This document shows, in pieces, positions 8,096 through 15,616 of a DNA stretch of 64,000 bases. The notes beneath the pieces were generated by a model. That model did not search any database. It was given only the letters and a program-made list of their open reading frames with translations, and had not been told where the DNA came from. The DNA lies in the NCBI GenBank assembly GCA_029222685.1, contig JARHVB010000028.1, positions 1 through 64,000 of the forward strand, in the 5' to 3' direction. The first letter of the stretch is position 1, and every line of letters starts with the position of its first letter. This DNA is from Terripilifer ovatus. Its GTDB lineage: Bacteria > Pseudomonadota > Alphaproteobacteria > Rhizobiales > Beijerinckiaceae. Both the position numbers and the translations under genes were made by a program.

Positions 8096-9007
8096 TCACT
8101 TCTCGTCGAAGTAGAGCCTGCCCGGGTTCGTCACCAGCAGCTTCTGCTGCAGTTCCGGCTCCGGCGCGAACAGCGGGATGAGATCGACGAGGTCGCCGTC
8201 GTTCGGCATCTGCTTCACATTCGGATGCGGCCAGTCGGTACCCCAGATGATGCGGTCCGGCGCCAGTTCGCAGATCTGGCGGGCGAACGGCACCGCGTCG
8301 TGGAACGGATAACCGGTCGAGGAGACACGCTCGGAACCGCACACCTTCACCCAGCACTTCTCGTCGTCCTTGATCAGGTTGACAAGACATTCGAACGGCT
8401 TCTGCTGCAGGCCGTCGCTGGCCTTGACTCTGCCCATGTGGTCGATCGTATAGATGACCGGCAGTTTCGCCAGCATCGGCGCGTATTCGGGCAGGTCGAT
8501 GGCATCGAAATGCACGTCGAGCGACCAGCCGAAGTTCTTGATCTTGTCGACGACGCTGTGGAACACCTTCATGTCGGGTACGCCGCCGAGATGGGCGACG
8601 AAGTTGAAGCGGCAACCGCGGATGCCGCCGTTGTGCAGTTCCTCGATCGCCTTTTCGCTGAACGTGTCATCGATGTTGGCGACGGCGCGATAACGCCCGC
8701 CGCTTTGGGCGATGGCGTCAAGGCAGACCGTATTGTCATTGCCGTGGCACGAGGCATTGACGATGACGGCGCGGGTCAGGCCGAGTTTCGCCTGCAGCGC
8801 AGCGAATTTCGCGAGCCCTGAATCCGGAGGCGTATAGGAGCGATCCGGCGCGAACGGATATTTGTCGCCCGGCCCGAAGATGTGGCAATGGGCATCGGTG
8901 GCATTGTGCGGCAGTTTGAACTTCGGCGTCTTGGTGTTCGGATCCGGCGGCGGAATGGACGGCGTGAAATCGCCCGGCGGATTCTTATGCGATTCAAGCG
9001 CGCTCAT
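8096..9007 (-). CDS. LigI-like amidohydrolase (2-pyrone-4,6-dicarboxylate hydrolase family)
   Basis: A 303-residue metal-dependent hydrolase of the amidohydrolase superfamily, close in architecture to LigI, which hydrolyses 2-pyrone-4,6-dicarboxylate to oxalomesaconate in protocatechuate/syringate meta-cleavage. Visible landmarks: DAHCHIFGP (His40, His42), Arg130/Arg133 in GIRGCRFNF at the place where LigI binds substrate carboxylates, DVHFDA (His166), TIDHMGR (His190) and WGTDWPHP (Asp258). The sets match the known LigI catalytic residues in order. It overlaps the upstream dehydrogenase gene by 4 bp (ATGA, 9004-9007). The actual lactone may differ; related proteins also hydrolyse other sugar or aromatic lactones. 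Confidence 0.85.
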   Translation of the reverse strand: MSALESHKNPPGDFTPSIPPPDPNTKTPKFKLPHNATDAHCHIFGPGDKYPFAPDRSYTPPDSGLAKFAALQAKLGLTRAVIVNASCHGNDNTVCLDAIAQSGGRYRAVANIDDTFSEKAIEELHNGGIRGCRFNFVAHLGGVPDMKVFHSVVDKIKNFGWSLDVHFDAIDLPEYAPMLAKLPVIYTIDHMGRVKASDGLQQKPFECLVNLIKDDEKCWVKVCGSERVSSTGYPFHDAVPFARQICELAPDRIIWGTDWPHPNVKQMPNDGDLVDLIPLFAPEPELQQKLLVTNPGRLYFDEK

Positions 9008-9822
9008 TTCTTGTCAGCTCCTCTTTCCTGTGCATCGGCGATGGCCTTGCAAAGACCCGGATCCATGCCGAGATCCTCGACCATCATCGCCGCTTCCCGC
9101 ATTTCCGCCGCGCGGCGGATGCCGTGCTGACGTACACGACCGCCCATCGTCTCCGCAAGCTGGCGGAAATCGATCGACGGATAGCTGGCGTCGAGGCTGG
9201 CGAAGACCTCGTCCTCGACGCCCCATTGCTTCGCGGCCGCGGCGCAATCGACCATGATCGCCTCAAGTCCTTTGATGACGATGGAGCGGCAGAGCTTCAT
9301 CGCCGAGGCGCGGCCGGGTTCGGTGGTCACCGGAGTGACGTTCATGCCAAGCCCGTTGAGGAGCACGGCGGCCTCTTCGGCGAACGGCCCGCCGGCGAGG
9401 ATCGGCACTTTGATGCCCGGCCCCGGCACCGGCGCCATCACCGCGCCCTCGACATATTTCGCATGTGAGGCGTTGACCTTGCCGGCCGCCGTCTTCTTGG
9501 TCACCGGCGAGGCGGAATTGATATCGAAGAAGAACTGGCCCTGGTTGAGATAACCGGCCGCCTGGCCGGCGACGTCGAGCACGTTCGAGGCCGTGACGGC
9601 GGAAATGACGATGCGCGCATCCTTGCTGGCGTCGGCAGCGCTTTTCGCCGGCCGCACGCCGATGCTTTCGGCCAGTTCGCGCTTCGCCGGACCTTTCTGC
9701 GGATCGTCGAACAGAATGTCGTAGGTGGCGATCGAAACGCCGCCACGGGCGAGAAATTCGCGCGCGAAGGTCGACCCGACCTCGCCGAACCCTATGATTC
9801 CAAGAGAAATGGTGCCGCTCAT
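9004..9822 (-). CDS. NAD(P)-dependent dehydrogenase, 6PGDH-like with DUF1932 C-terminal domain
   Basis: A 272-residue beta-hydroxyacid-dehydrogenase-type enzyme. The N-terminal Rossmann fold begins GIIGFGEVGSTFA (about 8-20), followed by the FDINSASPVTKK substrate segment and a C-terminal all-helical DUF1932 domain with the conserved lysine in SAMKLCRSIVIKGLEA. Such proteins occur next to LigI- or LigU-type genes in aromatic clusters and are thought to oxidise or reduce hydroxy acids; the exact reaction is not established. Overlap of ATGA with the hydrolase gene supports one transcript and a shared intermediate. Confidence 0.85.
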   Translation of the reverse strand: MSGTISLGIIGFGEVGSTFAREFLARGGVSIATYDILFDDPQKGPAKRELAESIGVRPAKSAADASKDARIVISAVTASNVLDVAGQAAGYLNQGQFFFDINSASPVTKKTAAGKVNASHAKYVEGAVMAPVPGPGIKVPILAGGPFAEEAAVLLNGLGMNVTPVTTEPGRASAMKLCRSIVIKGLEAIMVDCAAAAKQWGVEDEVFASLDASYPSIDFRQLAETMGGRVRQHGIRRAAEMREAAMMVEDLGMDPGLCKAIADAQERGADKK

Positions 9823-9915
9823 GCGTGGTCCTCCGGGCTGGATGGATTTCCGTACCCATTCCGGCGGCGGCTGGCAACCTTGGCTATTGCGAGAGACGGA
9901 TCATTTTTAGATTAC

Positions 9916-10260
9916 TCATTTCGGCTTTTTTGAAAGGGCGGCAACAACGGATGGCTTCAAGGTGAGAATTTGCGTTCCGACGTTATCATCGGAGTAATCT
10001 ACCAACGCGAGAACGTCTGGATTATTGGCGCCAAGCTCTTCTGCCACGCGCCGGCAGAACCAACCAAAATGAAGGTCGAAAGCCCCATACTTGTCATCAA
10101 TCTCAGAGCGCTTCATTGAGTGACCTGGAGCATTATAGAGCGCCCAAAGCGCATCGATGCCAGGCTGGATACGTAAACCCGGCGTTTGGTTTACCGTGCG
10201 GATAGCTTTCGCAATTTGTTCAGGAGAGCTCGAATCCACAATCGTAATTGCTAATCCCAT
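9916..10260 (-). CDS. Small hypothetical protein of low-GC composition
   Basis: A 114-residue acidic-to-neutral cytoplasmic protein without signal peptide or membrane helix. The sequence starts MGLAITIVDSSSPEQIAKAI and contains an aromatic/charged centre (KYGAFDLHFGWFCRRVAEEL); I recognise no family. The reading frame has codons visibly poorer in G/C at third positions than its neighbours, which suggests later acquisition. GGAGAACACG precedes the ATG (rc of 10261-10270), so it is plausibly expressed. It sits alone between the dehydrogenase and a binding protein gene. Confidence 0.6.
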   Translation of the reverse strand: MGLAITIVDSSSPEQIAKAIRTVNQTPGLRIQPGIDALWALYNAPGHSMKRSEIDDKYGAFDLHFGWFCRRVAEELGANNPDVLALVDYSDDNVGTQILTLKPSVVAALSKKPK

Positions 10261-10297
10261 CGTGTTCTCCTGAGCCTAACTCAATTGCTACGGGCAA

Positions 10298-11281
10298 CTA
10301 TTTGTGCCCGGCCAAAAAACGCTCATCATAAAGTTTTTCGGCCGGCGGCGGATCGGCAAGCGTGCCGATTTCGCGCAGCGAGCGGCGGATGGTCTCGATC
10401 GCCGCCTTGTCGAAGCCACCCTTGTCGCGCGCCATCATGGTGATCTCGTCCTCATAGGCGGCGCGTGCCGAGTCCTGGCTGATGTTCAGGGTCGCAGCGC
10501 TGACCTTGATGGTGAAATCCGGATTGGCTTTGGCATAGGCGACGGATTTGAACCAGCCATCAACGAAGCGCTGCACCGTCTCCGGCGATTTGGCGATCAT
10601 CTCATTGCGGGCAAAGAGAACGTTGGAATGGAAATCCTTGACGATATGGCCGAGCGGCGCCAGCACGCGGCCCTGCTTGTTGAGCTGCGCATCGAAACCG
10701 GTCGCCGCGCCCATCACCACCCCGTCGAGATCGCCGGCCCGCATGGCGGCGATCGACGTGCGCGACCCGCCGGTGGGAAACGACAGGACGCCCTCGTTGC
10801 CCCAGCCCTGGCTGCGGCCGATCTCCTTCGCCATCCAGTCGGTGAGCGAACCGGCCGATGTCACGCCGAGCTTCTTGCCGCGCAGGTCGGCGAGCGACTT
10901 GATCGGCGAATTCACCGCCACGGTGACAACCATGTTGTAAGGCGCACCGCTCACCGCCGCGATCGCCGTCACCGGAACGCCCTTCACCGGATAGGCAAGC
11001 CCCGGCCCCGAGCCGAAGCCAAAATCGATGGAGCCTGAGGCAAGGCCGACCATGGTCTGGGATTCGCCGCCGAAATAGATGGATTCGACATCGAGCCCCT
11101 GCGCCTTCCAGATGCCCGCTTCCGTGCCGACATCGACGATGGTCAGGATCATCGGCCCGCCGGATTTGCCGACTTTCACTTTGGCGAGGGCGGGTGTTTG
11201 GGCAGGCGTTTGGGCGTGCGCCGCTCCGGCGAGCACGAGGCTTCCTGCCAGAACCAGCTGCTTCAGAACATCGGCCTTCAT
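10298..11281 (-). CDS. Periplasmic substrate-binding protein, NMT1/SsuA-like ABC type
   Basis: A 327-residue exported binding protein with a signal peptide (KQLVLAGSLVLAGAAHAQ) and a short TPAQTPA linker repeat. The mature fold has the NitT/TauT pattern: VGKSGGPMILTIVDVGTEAG at the start, the GSIDFGFGSGPGL hinge, and PIKSLADLRGKKLGV at the first interdomain crossing. The ATG at 11281 is preceded by AAAAGGGGAGGG, a strong ribosome site. It stands alone on the minus strand with no permease or ATPase, so it probably works with a transporter encoded elsewhere. The aromatic-acid setting suggests an aromatic carboxylate ligand. Confidence 0.87.
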   Translation of the reverse strand: MKADVLKQLVLAGSLVLAGAAHAQTPAQTPALAKVKVGKSGGPMILTIVDVGTEAGIWKAQGLDVESIYFGGESQTMVGLASGSIDFGFGSGPGLAYPVKGVPVTAIAAVSGAPYNMVVTVAVNSPIKSLADLRGKKLGVTSAGSLTDWMAKEIGRSQGWGNEGVLSFPTGGSRTSIAAMRAGDLDGVVMGAATGFDAQLNKQGRVLAPLGHIVKDFHSNVLFARNEMIAKSPETVQRFVDGWFKSVAYAKANPDFTIKVSAATLNISQDSARAAYEDEITMMARDKGGFDKAAIETIRRSLREIGTLADPPPAEKLYDERFLAGHK

Positions 11282-11328
11282 TAAATCCCTCCCCTTTTAG
11301 CCGCCGCAAACGATCGCTGCGGCGTGAC

Positions 11329-11490
11329 GCCCCCGTCCTTCGAGACGCGCCTTTCAGGCGCTCCTCAGGATGAGGGCTTCTGGTTGTTTCCGGAACTCTA
11401 CAACTGATTTCCTGATATAAGAAACAAGCTCATCAGAGCCCTCATCCTGAGGAAGCGCGAAGCGCTGTCTCGAAGGACGAGGGCGTGACG
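11329..11490. repeat. Large inverted repeat, family B (CCTCATCCTGAGG / CCGTCCTTCGAGAC)
   Basis: Two inverted copies of a roughly 50-bp element: CCCGTCCTTCGAGACGCGCC ending in CTCAGGATGAGGGCTTCTGG at 11332-11383, and GCCCTCATCCTGAGGAAGCG ending in CGAAGGACGAGGGCGTGACG at 11438-11490. Each copy holds its own small stem (GCGCCTTTCAGGCGC). The pair fills most of the 295-bp gap 11282-11576, which otherwise holds nothing recognisable beyond the ribosome site of the next gene. Confidence 0.8.
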
Positions 11491-11576
11491 CGACATCTGC
11501 AGATCAGCGGATCGGGATGACAGCCCGCCGCCATGGTGGCAAAGTCGTTGAATAAAACCTGAGCTGGGAGGACCAG

Positions 11577-12443
11577 ATGCAGATCGGTCATGCGGACGCC
11601 TATGAGGGCGCGGTCACGACGCCGGAGTTTCGTGGCGGCGGCAAGCTGTTTCGCACCCTGCTGGCGGGCGAGGAGGGCGACCCCGGCAATTTCCGCCTCG
11701 TCTATGTGCGGGTCAACAGCGCGATCTCGACGCCGCGCCACCGGCACAATTTCGACCAGCTCCGCCTCGCCCTCGAAGGCGCGATCAACTACGGCCCCGA
11801 CCAATGGATCGAGCCCGGCGAACTCGCCTATTTCCCCGAAGGCACACCTTACGGGCCGGAAGAGGCCGACAATGAGCGCCTTGGCGTCACCATCCAGTTC
11901 GGCGGCGACAGCGGCGAGGGGTTCATCAGCGAACGCCAGATGAACGAAGGCATGGCGCGGCTGCAGACGCGCGGCACTTTCGAGAACGGCATCTATCGCC
12001 GCACCGACAATCCGCCCGATGGCACGCGCCGCAATCAGGATGCGTTCGAAGCGATCTGGGAAGAGGTCAACGGCCGCCGCATCTCCTATCCGGAAAAGCG
12101 CTGGGAAACGCCGGTGATGATGCGCCCGCAGGATGTAGAATGGACACAGGAGGAACCCGGCGTTGCGCGCAAGCAGTTGGGTTCCTTCGGCGCCCGCGGC
12201 ACCGCCTTCGCCTTTCTGCGCCTCGATGCCGGCGCAGAGCTCGATCTTGCCGCGCGCGGCGGCGCACGCATCGGCTTTGTCCTGTCGGGGCAAGGCGATA
12301 TCGCAGGCGAAGAGCTGCGGCCGCATTCCGCCTTCGGACTGAAGGCCGGAGAAGGCGCGGTATTGCGCGCAAGCGCGCCGCTGCAACTGATGCTGGCCGA
12401 CATGCCGGCGTTCAATGCCGCCCGCGCGTCAGCGGCGGCCTGA
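11577..12443 (+). CDS. Cupin-fold protein of unknown substrate
   Basis: A 288-residue bicupin. The first cupin motif is RHRHNFDQLRLALEG (two His and a Gln/Glu-type third position) followed by PGELAYFPEGTPYGP; the second half (about 160-280) is a degenerate cupin (RIGFVLSGQGDIAGEELRPH). It may be an Fe or Mn oxygenase or isomerase, or only a binding protein. GGGAGGACCAG directly precedes the ATG. It is the first plus-strand gene of a group with two NAD(P) dehydrogenases, separated from them by a palindromic repeat at 12457-12579, so co-transcription is uncertain. Confidence 0.75.
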   Translation: MQIGHADAYEGAVTTPEFRGGGKLFRTLLAGEEGDPGNFRLVYVRVNSAISTPRHRHNFDQLRLALEGAINYGPDQWIEPGELAYFPEGTPYGPEEADNERLGVTIQFGGDSGEGFISERQMNEGMARLQTRGTFENGIYRRTDNPPDGTRRNQDAFEAIWEEVNGRRISYPEKRWETPVMMRPQDVEWTQEEPGVARKQLGSFGARGTAFAFLRLDAGAELDLAARGGARIGFVLSGQGDIAGEELRPHSAFGLKAGEGAVLRASAPLQLMLADMPAFNAARASAAA

Positions 12444-12456
12444 GAATATGGCCCGG

Positions 12457-12579
12457 AGTGTCATTCCCGCCAAGCGAAGCGCAGAGCGGGAATCCAGGAG
12501 CAACGTGACGGTTCGAGGTAGCGGCCTGTGGCTTCTGGATTCCCGCTCGCCCGCTACGCGGACGTCGGGAATGACACTG
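12457..12579. repeat. Intergenic palindromic element, family A (GTGTCATTCCCG...CGGGAATGACAC)
   Basis: A 123-bp element with perfect terminal inverted repeats GTGTCATTCCCG and CGGGAATGACAC and an inner pair (GGGAATCCAG / CTGGATTCCCG). Each arm also folds alone (CCCGC...GCGGG around a GCGAAGC core). Similar copies, full or partial, are at 17551-17957, 21637-21766, 27731-27837, 36313-36348 and 41436-41573. Confidence 0.85.
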
Positions 12580-12621
12580 TTAGCTTTCGCCATGACCAAA
12601 GCCCGAAAGGTTGGATGACTT

Positions 12622-13524
12622 ATGACTGAAATGATCGGTTTCGTCGGCACCGGCGCGCTCGGCGGCGCGATGGCGCGCAGCCTGCTGCGCTCGGGCCTGA
12701 AACTCATGGCGTTCGACACCGGCGATGCCGCACGCCAGCGCATGGCTGAGGCCGGTGCGGTCATTGCCCCCTCGGCGCGCGCCGTGGCCGACACTTGCGA
12801 GATCGTCTTCGCCTGCCTGCCGGCGCCCGCCGTCAGCGTCACCGTCGCCGCCGAGATCGCAGGAGCAGCGAAACTCCGCATCCTCGTCGAATGTTCGACG
12901 CTCGGTGTGAAGACCATGCGCGAGATTGCCGCCAATATGGCGGAGTACAATATCGCCGTCCTCGATGCGCCGATCACCGGTGCGTCCGGCGGCTCTTACG
13001 GCGTCGATTCCGGCGCCTTCTCGCTGATCTGCGCCGGAGCCGACGATGTCTTCGAGCGCATTCGTCCGATCCTGGCGCGAATGACATCGAAGATCCATCG
13101 CGTCGGCAGCGAGCCCGGCATGGCGCAGATCGCCAAGGTCATCAACAATGCCCTGTCGATCACCGCGCTCACCGTCTCGTGCGAGGCCATCGTCATGGGC
13201 GTCAAGGCCGGGCTCGACGCGCGCGGCCTGATCGACGCCATCAACGACGGCAGCGGCCGCAATTCGGCGACCGTCGATAAGTTCCCCCGCTCGATCCTGA
13301 AGCGCGATTTCGCCTCGCCGATGACCATTGGCCTCAAGGACATGCAGCTCTACATGGAGACGATCCACGACGCCGGCCTGCCCGCTCCCATCGGCGCGAC
13401 GGTGATGGAAATCTGGAATGCGGCCTATGCGCAGAACCCCAAGCGAGGCTACAGCTCTATCGTCGAATATTTCGAGCAGTGGGCGGGCGTCCAGGTGAAG
13501 AGCGAGGAATCGAAGGGTTCATGA
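12622..13524 (+). CDS. NAD(P)-dependent beta-hydroxyacid dehydrogenase (3-hydroxyisobutyrate dehydrogenase family)
   Basis: A 300-residue two-domain dehydrogenase that would interconvert a beta-hydroxy acid and its semialdehyde or ketone with NAD(P). Motifs: GFVGTGALGGAMARSLLRSG (about 5-24), the substrate loop DAPITGASGGSYG, and the catalytic lysine in GMAQIAKVINNALS (about Lys173). The C-terminal helical domain ends with SIVEYFEQWAGV. It overlaps the following reductase gene by ATGA at 13521-13524, so the two are coupled. Substrate is not evident; tartronate semialdehyde reductase or 2-hydroxymethylglutarate dehydrogenase are family alternatives, the latter known from nicotinate catabolism. 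Confidence 0.85.
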   Translation: MTEMIGFVGTGALGGAMARSLLRSGLKLMAFDTGDAARQRMAEAGAVIAPSARAVADTCEIVFACLPAPAVSVTVAAEIAGAAKLRILVECSTLGVKTMREIAANMAEYNIAVLDAPITGASGGSYGVDSGAFSLICAGADDVFERIRPILARMTSKIHRVGSEPGMAQIAKVINNALSITALTVSCEAIVMGVKAGLDARGLIDAINDGSGRNSATVDKFPRSILKRDFASPMTIGLKDMQLYMETIHDAGLPAPIGATVMEIWNAAYAQNPKRGYSSIVEYFEQWAGVQVKSEESKGS

Positions 13525-14537
13525 AAATCTGCATTATCGGCGCCGGCGCCATCGGCGGCCTGCTTGCGGCGAAACTCGCGGCGAGCGGCGAGGACGTCAC
13601 CGTCGTGGCGCGCGGCGCGCAGCTTGCCGCCATCAAGTCCGATGGCCTGCGCCTCATCGGCGAAGAAGGCGATGTGCAAGATGGCGATATACATGTGCGC
13701 CCGCGTGCGGTCGGCACGGTGAAGGAGGCCGGCCCGCACGACCTCGTCCTGCTCGGCATGAAGGCGCATCAGGTCGCCGAGATCATTCCCGACCTGCCCG
13801 CGACCTTCACTGACGAGACCATGGTGCTGACGGCGCAGAACGGCATTCCCTGGTGGTATTTCCTCAAGCAGGAAAGCCCCTTCGCCGGCCGCAGGCTCGA
13901 AAGCGTCGATCCCGGCGGCATCATCGCTGGTGGCCTGCCGGCGGAGCGCGTGATCGGTTCCGTCGTCTATCCGGCCGCCGAGATCGCCGCGCCCGGCGTC
14001 ATCAGGCTCATCGAAGGCAATCGCTTCTCGCTGGCGGAGATCGACAACAGCAAGTCGCCGCGCATCGAGGCCGTGTCGCAGGCCTTCACCAGGGCCGGCT
14101 TCAAGGCGCCCGTCGTCTCCGACATTCGCGCCGAGATCTGGACCAAGCTGTGGGGCAATCTCAGCTTCAACCCGATCAGCGCGCTGACGCACGCGACTCT
14201 GGCCGCGATCTGCGCCGATCCGCTGACCCGTGCGCTGGCAGCCGACATGATGCGCGAGGCGCAGGCGATCGGCGAGCGCCTCGGCATCCGCTTCCGCATC
14301 CCGTTGGAAAAGCGCATCGCCGGTGCAGCCGCCGTTGGCGAGCACAAGACCTCGATGCTGCAGGATGTGGAATCTGGTCGCTTCATTGAGATCGACGCCC
14401 TGGTCGGCTCGGTCATCGAACTGGGTGAGATCACCGGCGTGCCGACGCCGAACATTTCCGCCGTCTATGCCTGTGTGAAGCTGCTGGCGCAGACAGCGCA
14501 GGCGCAGAAGGGCGCAGTGAGGATCGTGACGCTTTAA
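13521..14537 (+). CDS. Ketopantoate reductase family protein (PanE/ApbA fold)
   Basis: A 338-residue PanE/ApbA-type NADPH reductase. The N-terminal glycine motif IGAGAIGGLLAAKLA is at about 5-19 and the helical C-terminal domain carries the conserved lysine of IWTKLWGNLSFNPISALTHA. The start at 13521 overlaps the stop of the preceding dehydrogenase (ATGA); the open frame extending to 13479 lies inside that gene. The genomic setting argues against housekeeping pantothenate synthesis and for reduction of a catabolic 2-oxo acid. Sequence of 338 residues is longer than E. coli PanE (303) but usual for proteobacterial paralogues. Confidence 0.85.
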   Translation: MKICIIGAGAIGGLLAAKLAASGEDVTVVARGAQLAAIKSDGLRLIGEEGDVQDGDIHVRPRAVGTVKEAGPHDLVLLGMKAHQVAEIIPDLPATFTDETMVLTAQNGIPWWYFLKQESPFAGRRLESVDPGGIIAGGLPAERVIGSVVYPAAEIAAPGVIRLIEGNRFSLAEIDNSKSPRIEAVSQAFTRAGFKAPVVSDIRAEIWTKLWGNLSFNPISALTHATLAAICADPLTRALAADMMREAQAIGERLGIRFRIPLEKRIAGAAAVGEHKTSMLQDVESGRFIEIDALVGSVIELGEITGVPTPNISAVYACVKLLAQTAQAQKGAVRIVTL

Positions 14538-14574
14538 ATCTCAAGATGAAGCGGAAGCGCTGCACCCTGTACCA

Positions 14575-14706
14575 CGTCTTGCCCGGCCTTGTGCCGGGCA
14601 CCCACGCCGTGACGTTGCATTGCCGTCGCAGAACTTACGCACGTGCTCGTCCTGCATCATAACCGCGCACTCCGGCGTGGGTGCCCGCAACAAGTGCGGG
14701 CATGAC
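14575..14706. repeat. Intergenic inverted repeat pair, family C
   Basis: TTGCCCGGCCTTGTGCCGGG followed by CACCCACGCC (from about 14578) is mirrored by GGCGTGGGTGCCCGCAACAA with GTGCGGGCATGAC (14671-14705). It lies between the convergent genes ending at 14537 and 14724, where it may also act as a bidirectional transcription stop. Confidence 0.75.
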
Positions 14707-14723
14707 GGTTGCGCGGTGTCGCC

Positions 14724-15605
14724 CTATCTCTTCAACAGCGGCACAGCCAGCTTCACAAACTCATCCGCCGCATCCCACGGCACCAGATGCTTGCAGCCTT
14801 CGGCGATGTGCAGGTCGAGGTGCGGATAAAGCTGTTTCAGCTTGGTGGCGCGCTCGAAGGCATTGGCCCTGTCCTGCTTGCCGTAGATCATCAGCAGCGG
14901 CGCCTTCACTTCCGCCGTCTTCTGCCACAGCGGCACGGCCGGCTCTTTCGCCGGCTGGGACTCGGCGAGTTCATTGCGGGCGCAGAAGGCTTCGAACGCC
15001 TTGCCGATGCTGCGCGCGTGGCGCAGCGCCAGTTCGTCCGGCGTGATCAATTCGTGATGGAAGAGATTGGCCTCGAGCAGCTTACGCGTGTCCTCGATGG
15101 TCGGCTCTGCCTGCGCCATGCGGCGCTCCAGCCGCTGCTGCACGGCGGCTTCCGCCGATACTCCTTTATTATTTGCCTTCTTGCCTTCATCGAGCGGCGG
15201 CAGCAGGCTGCCGGTGCCCAGCACCACCACATGGCTCACCCGGTCCGGCGCCTGCAGCGCCGTCTGGATGGCGGGCCCGCCCGATTGCGAATGGCCGATC
15301 AGCGCCGCCTTCGCCAGGCCAAGCGCATCCATGAATTTCAGGATCGAGGCGCGGCGATAGGCCGGCGAGTGATCGCTCGGCGTATCGGAGAGGCCGAAGC
15401 CTGGGAAATCGAAGGCGATGGCGCGGAAGCCCGCTTTCGCCAGCGGCGGCAGGTTGCGCAGGAACACATCCGCCGAGGAGCCGAGCGAGGCGCCATGCAG
15501 CAGCAGCAGCGGCGGGCCGCTGCCGGCCTCGATGTAGCGCAGTTTCAGCCCGTCGACCGTGACGAACTTGTCTTCAACCCGCGCTTTCGCGACAGCATCA
15601 TCCAT
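14724..15605 (-). CDS. Alpha/beta hydrolase
   Basis: A 293-residue alpha/beta-fold hydrolase. Landmarks: oxyanion segment LLLLHGASLG (about 33-42), nucleophile elbow IGHSQSGG with Ser106, acid residue in MIYGKQDRAN and catalytic His in GCKHLVPWD (His273). In layout it resembles meta-cleavage-product C-C hydrolases (MhpC/BphD type), which cut vinylogous 1,5-diketones after extradiol ring opening, but simple esterase or lactonase activity cannot be excluded. The start is preceded by AAGGGCGAAGACC. Eleven bases separate it from the upstream VOC gene, so the pair forms one operon; a ring-cleavage dioxygenase and its hydrolase would be a natural couple. Confidence 0.85.
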   Translation of the reverse strand: MDDAVAKARVEDKFVTVDGLKLRYIEAGSGPPLLLLHGASLGSSADVFLRNLPPLAKAGFRAIAFDFPGFGLSDTPSDHSPAYRRASILKFMDALGLAKAALIGHSQSGGPAIQTALQAPDRVSHVVVLGTGSLLPPLDEGKKANNKGVSAEAAVQQRLERRMAQAEPTIEDTRKLLEANLFHHELITPDELALRHARSIGKAFEAFCARNELAESQPAKEPAVPLWQKTAEVKAPLLMIYGKQDRANAFERATKLKQLYPHLDLHIAEGCKHLVPWDAADEFVKLAVPLLKR

Positions 15606-15616
15606 GGTCTTCGCCC

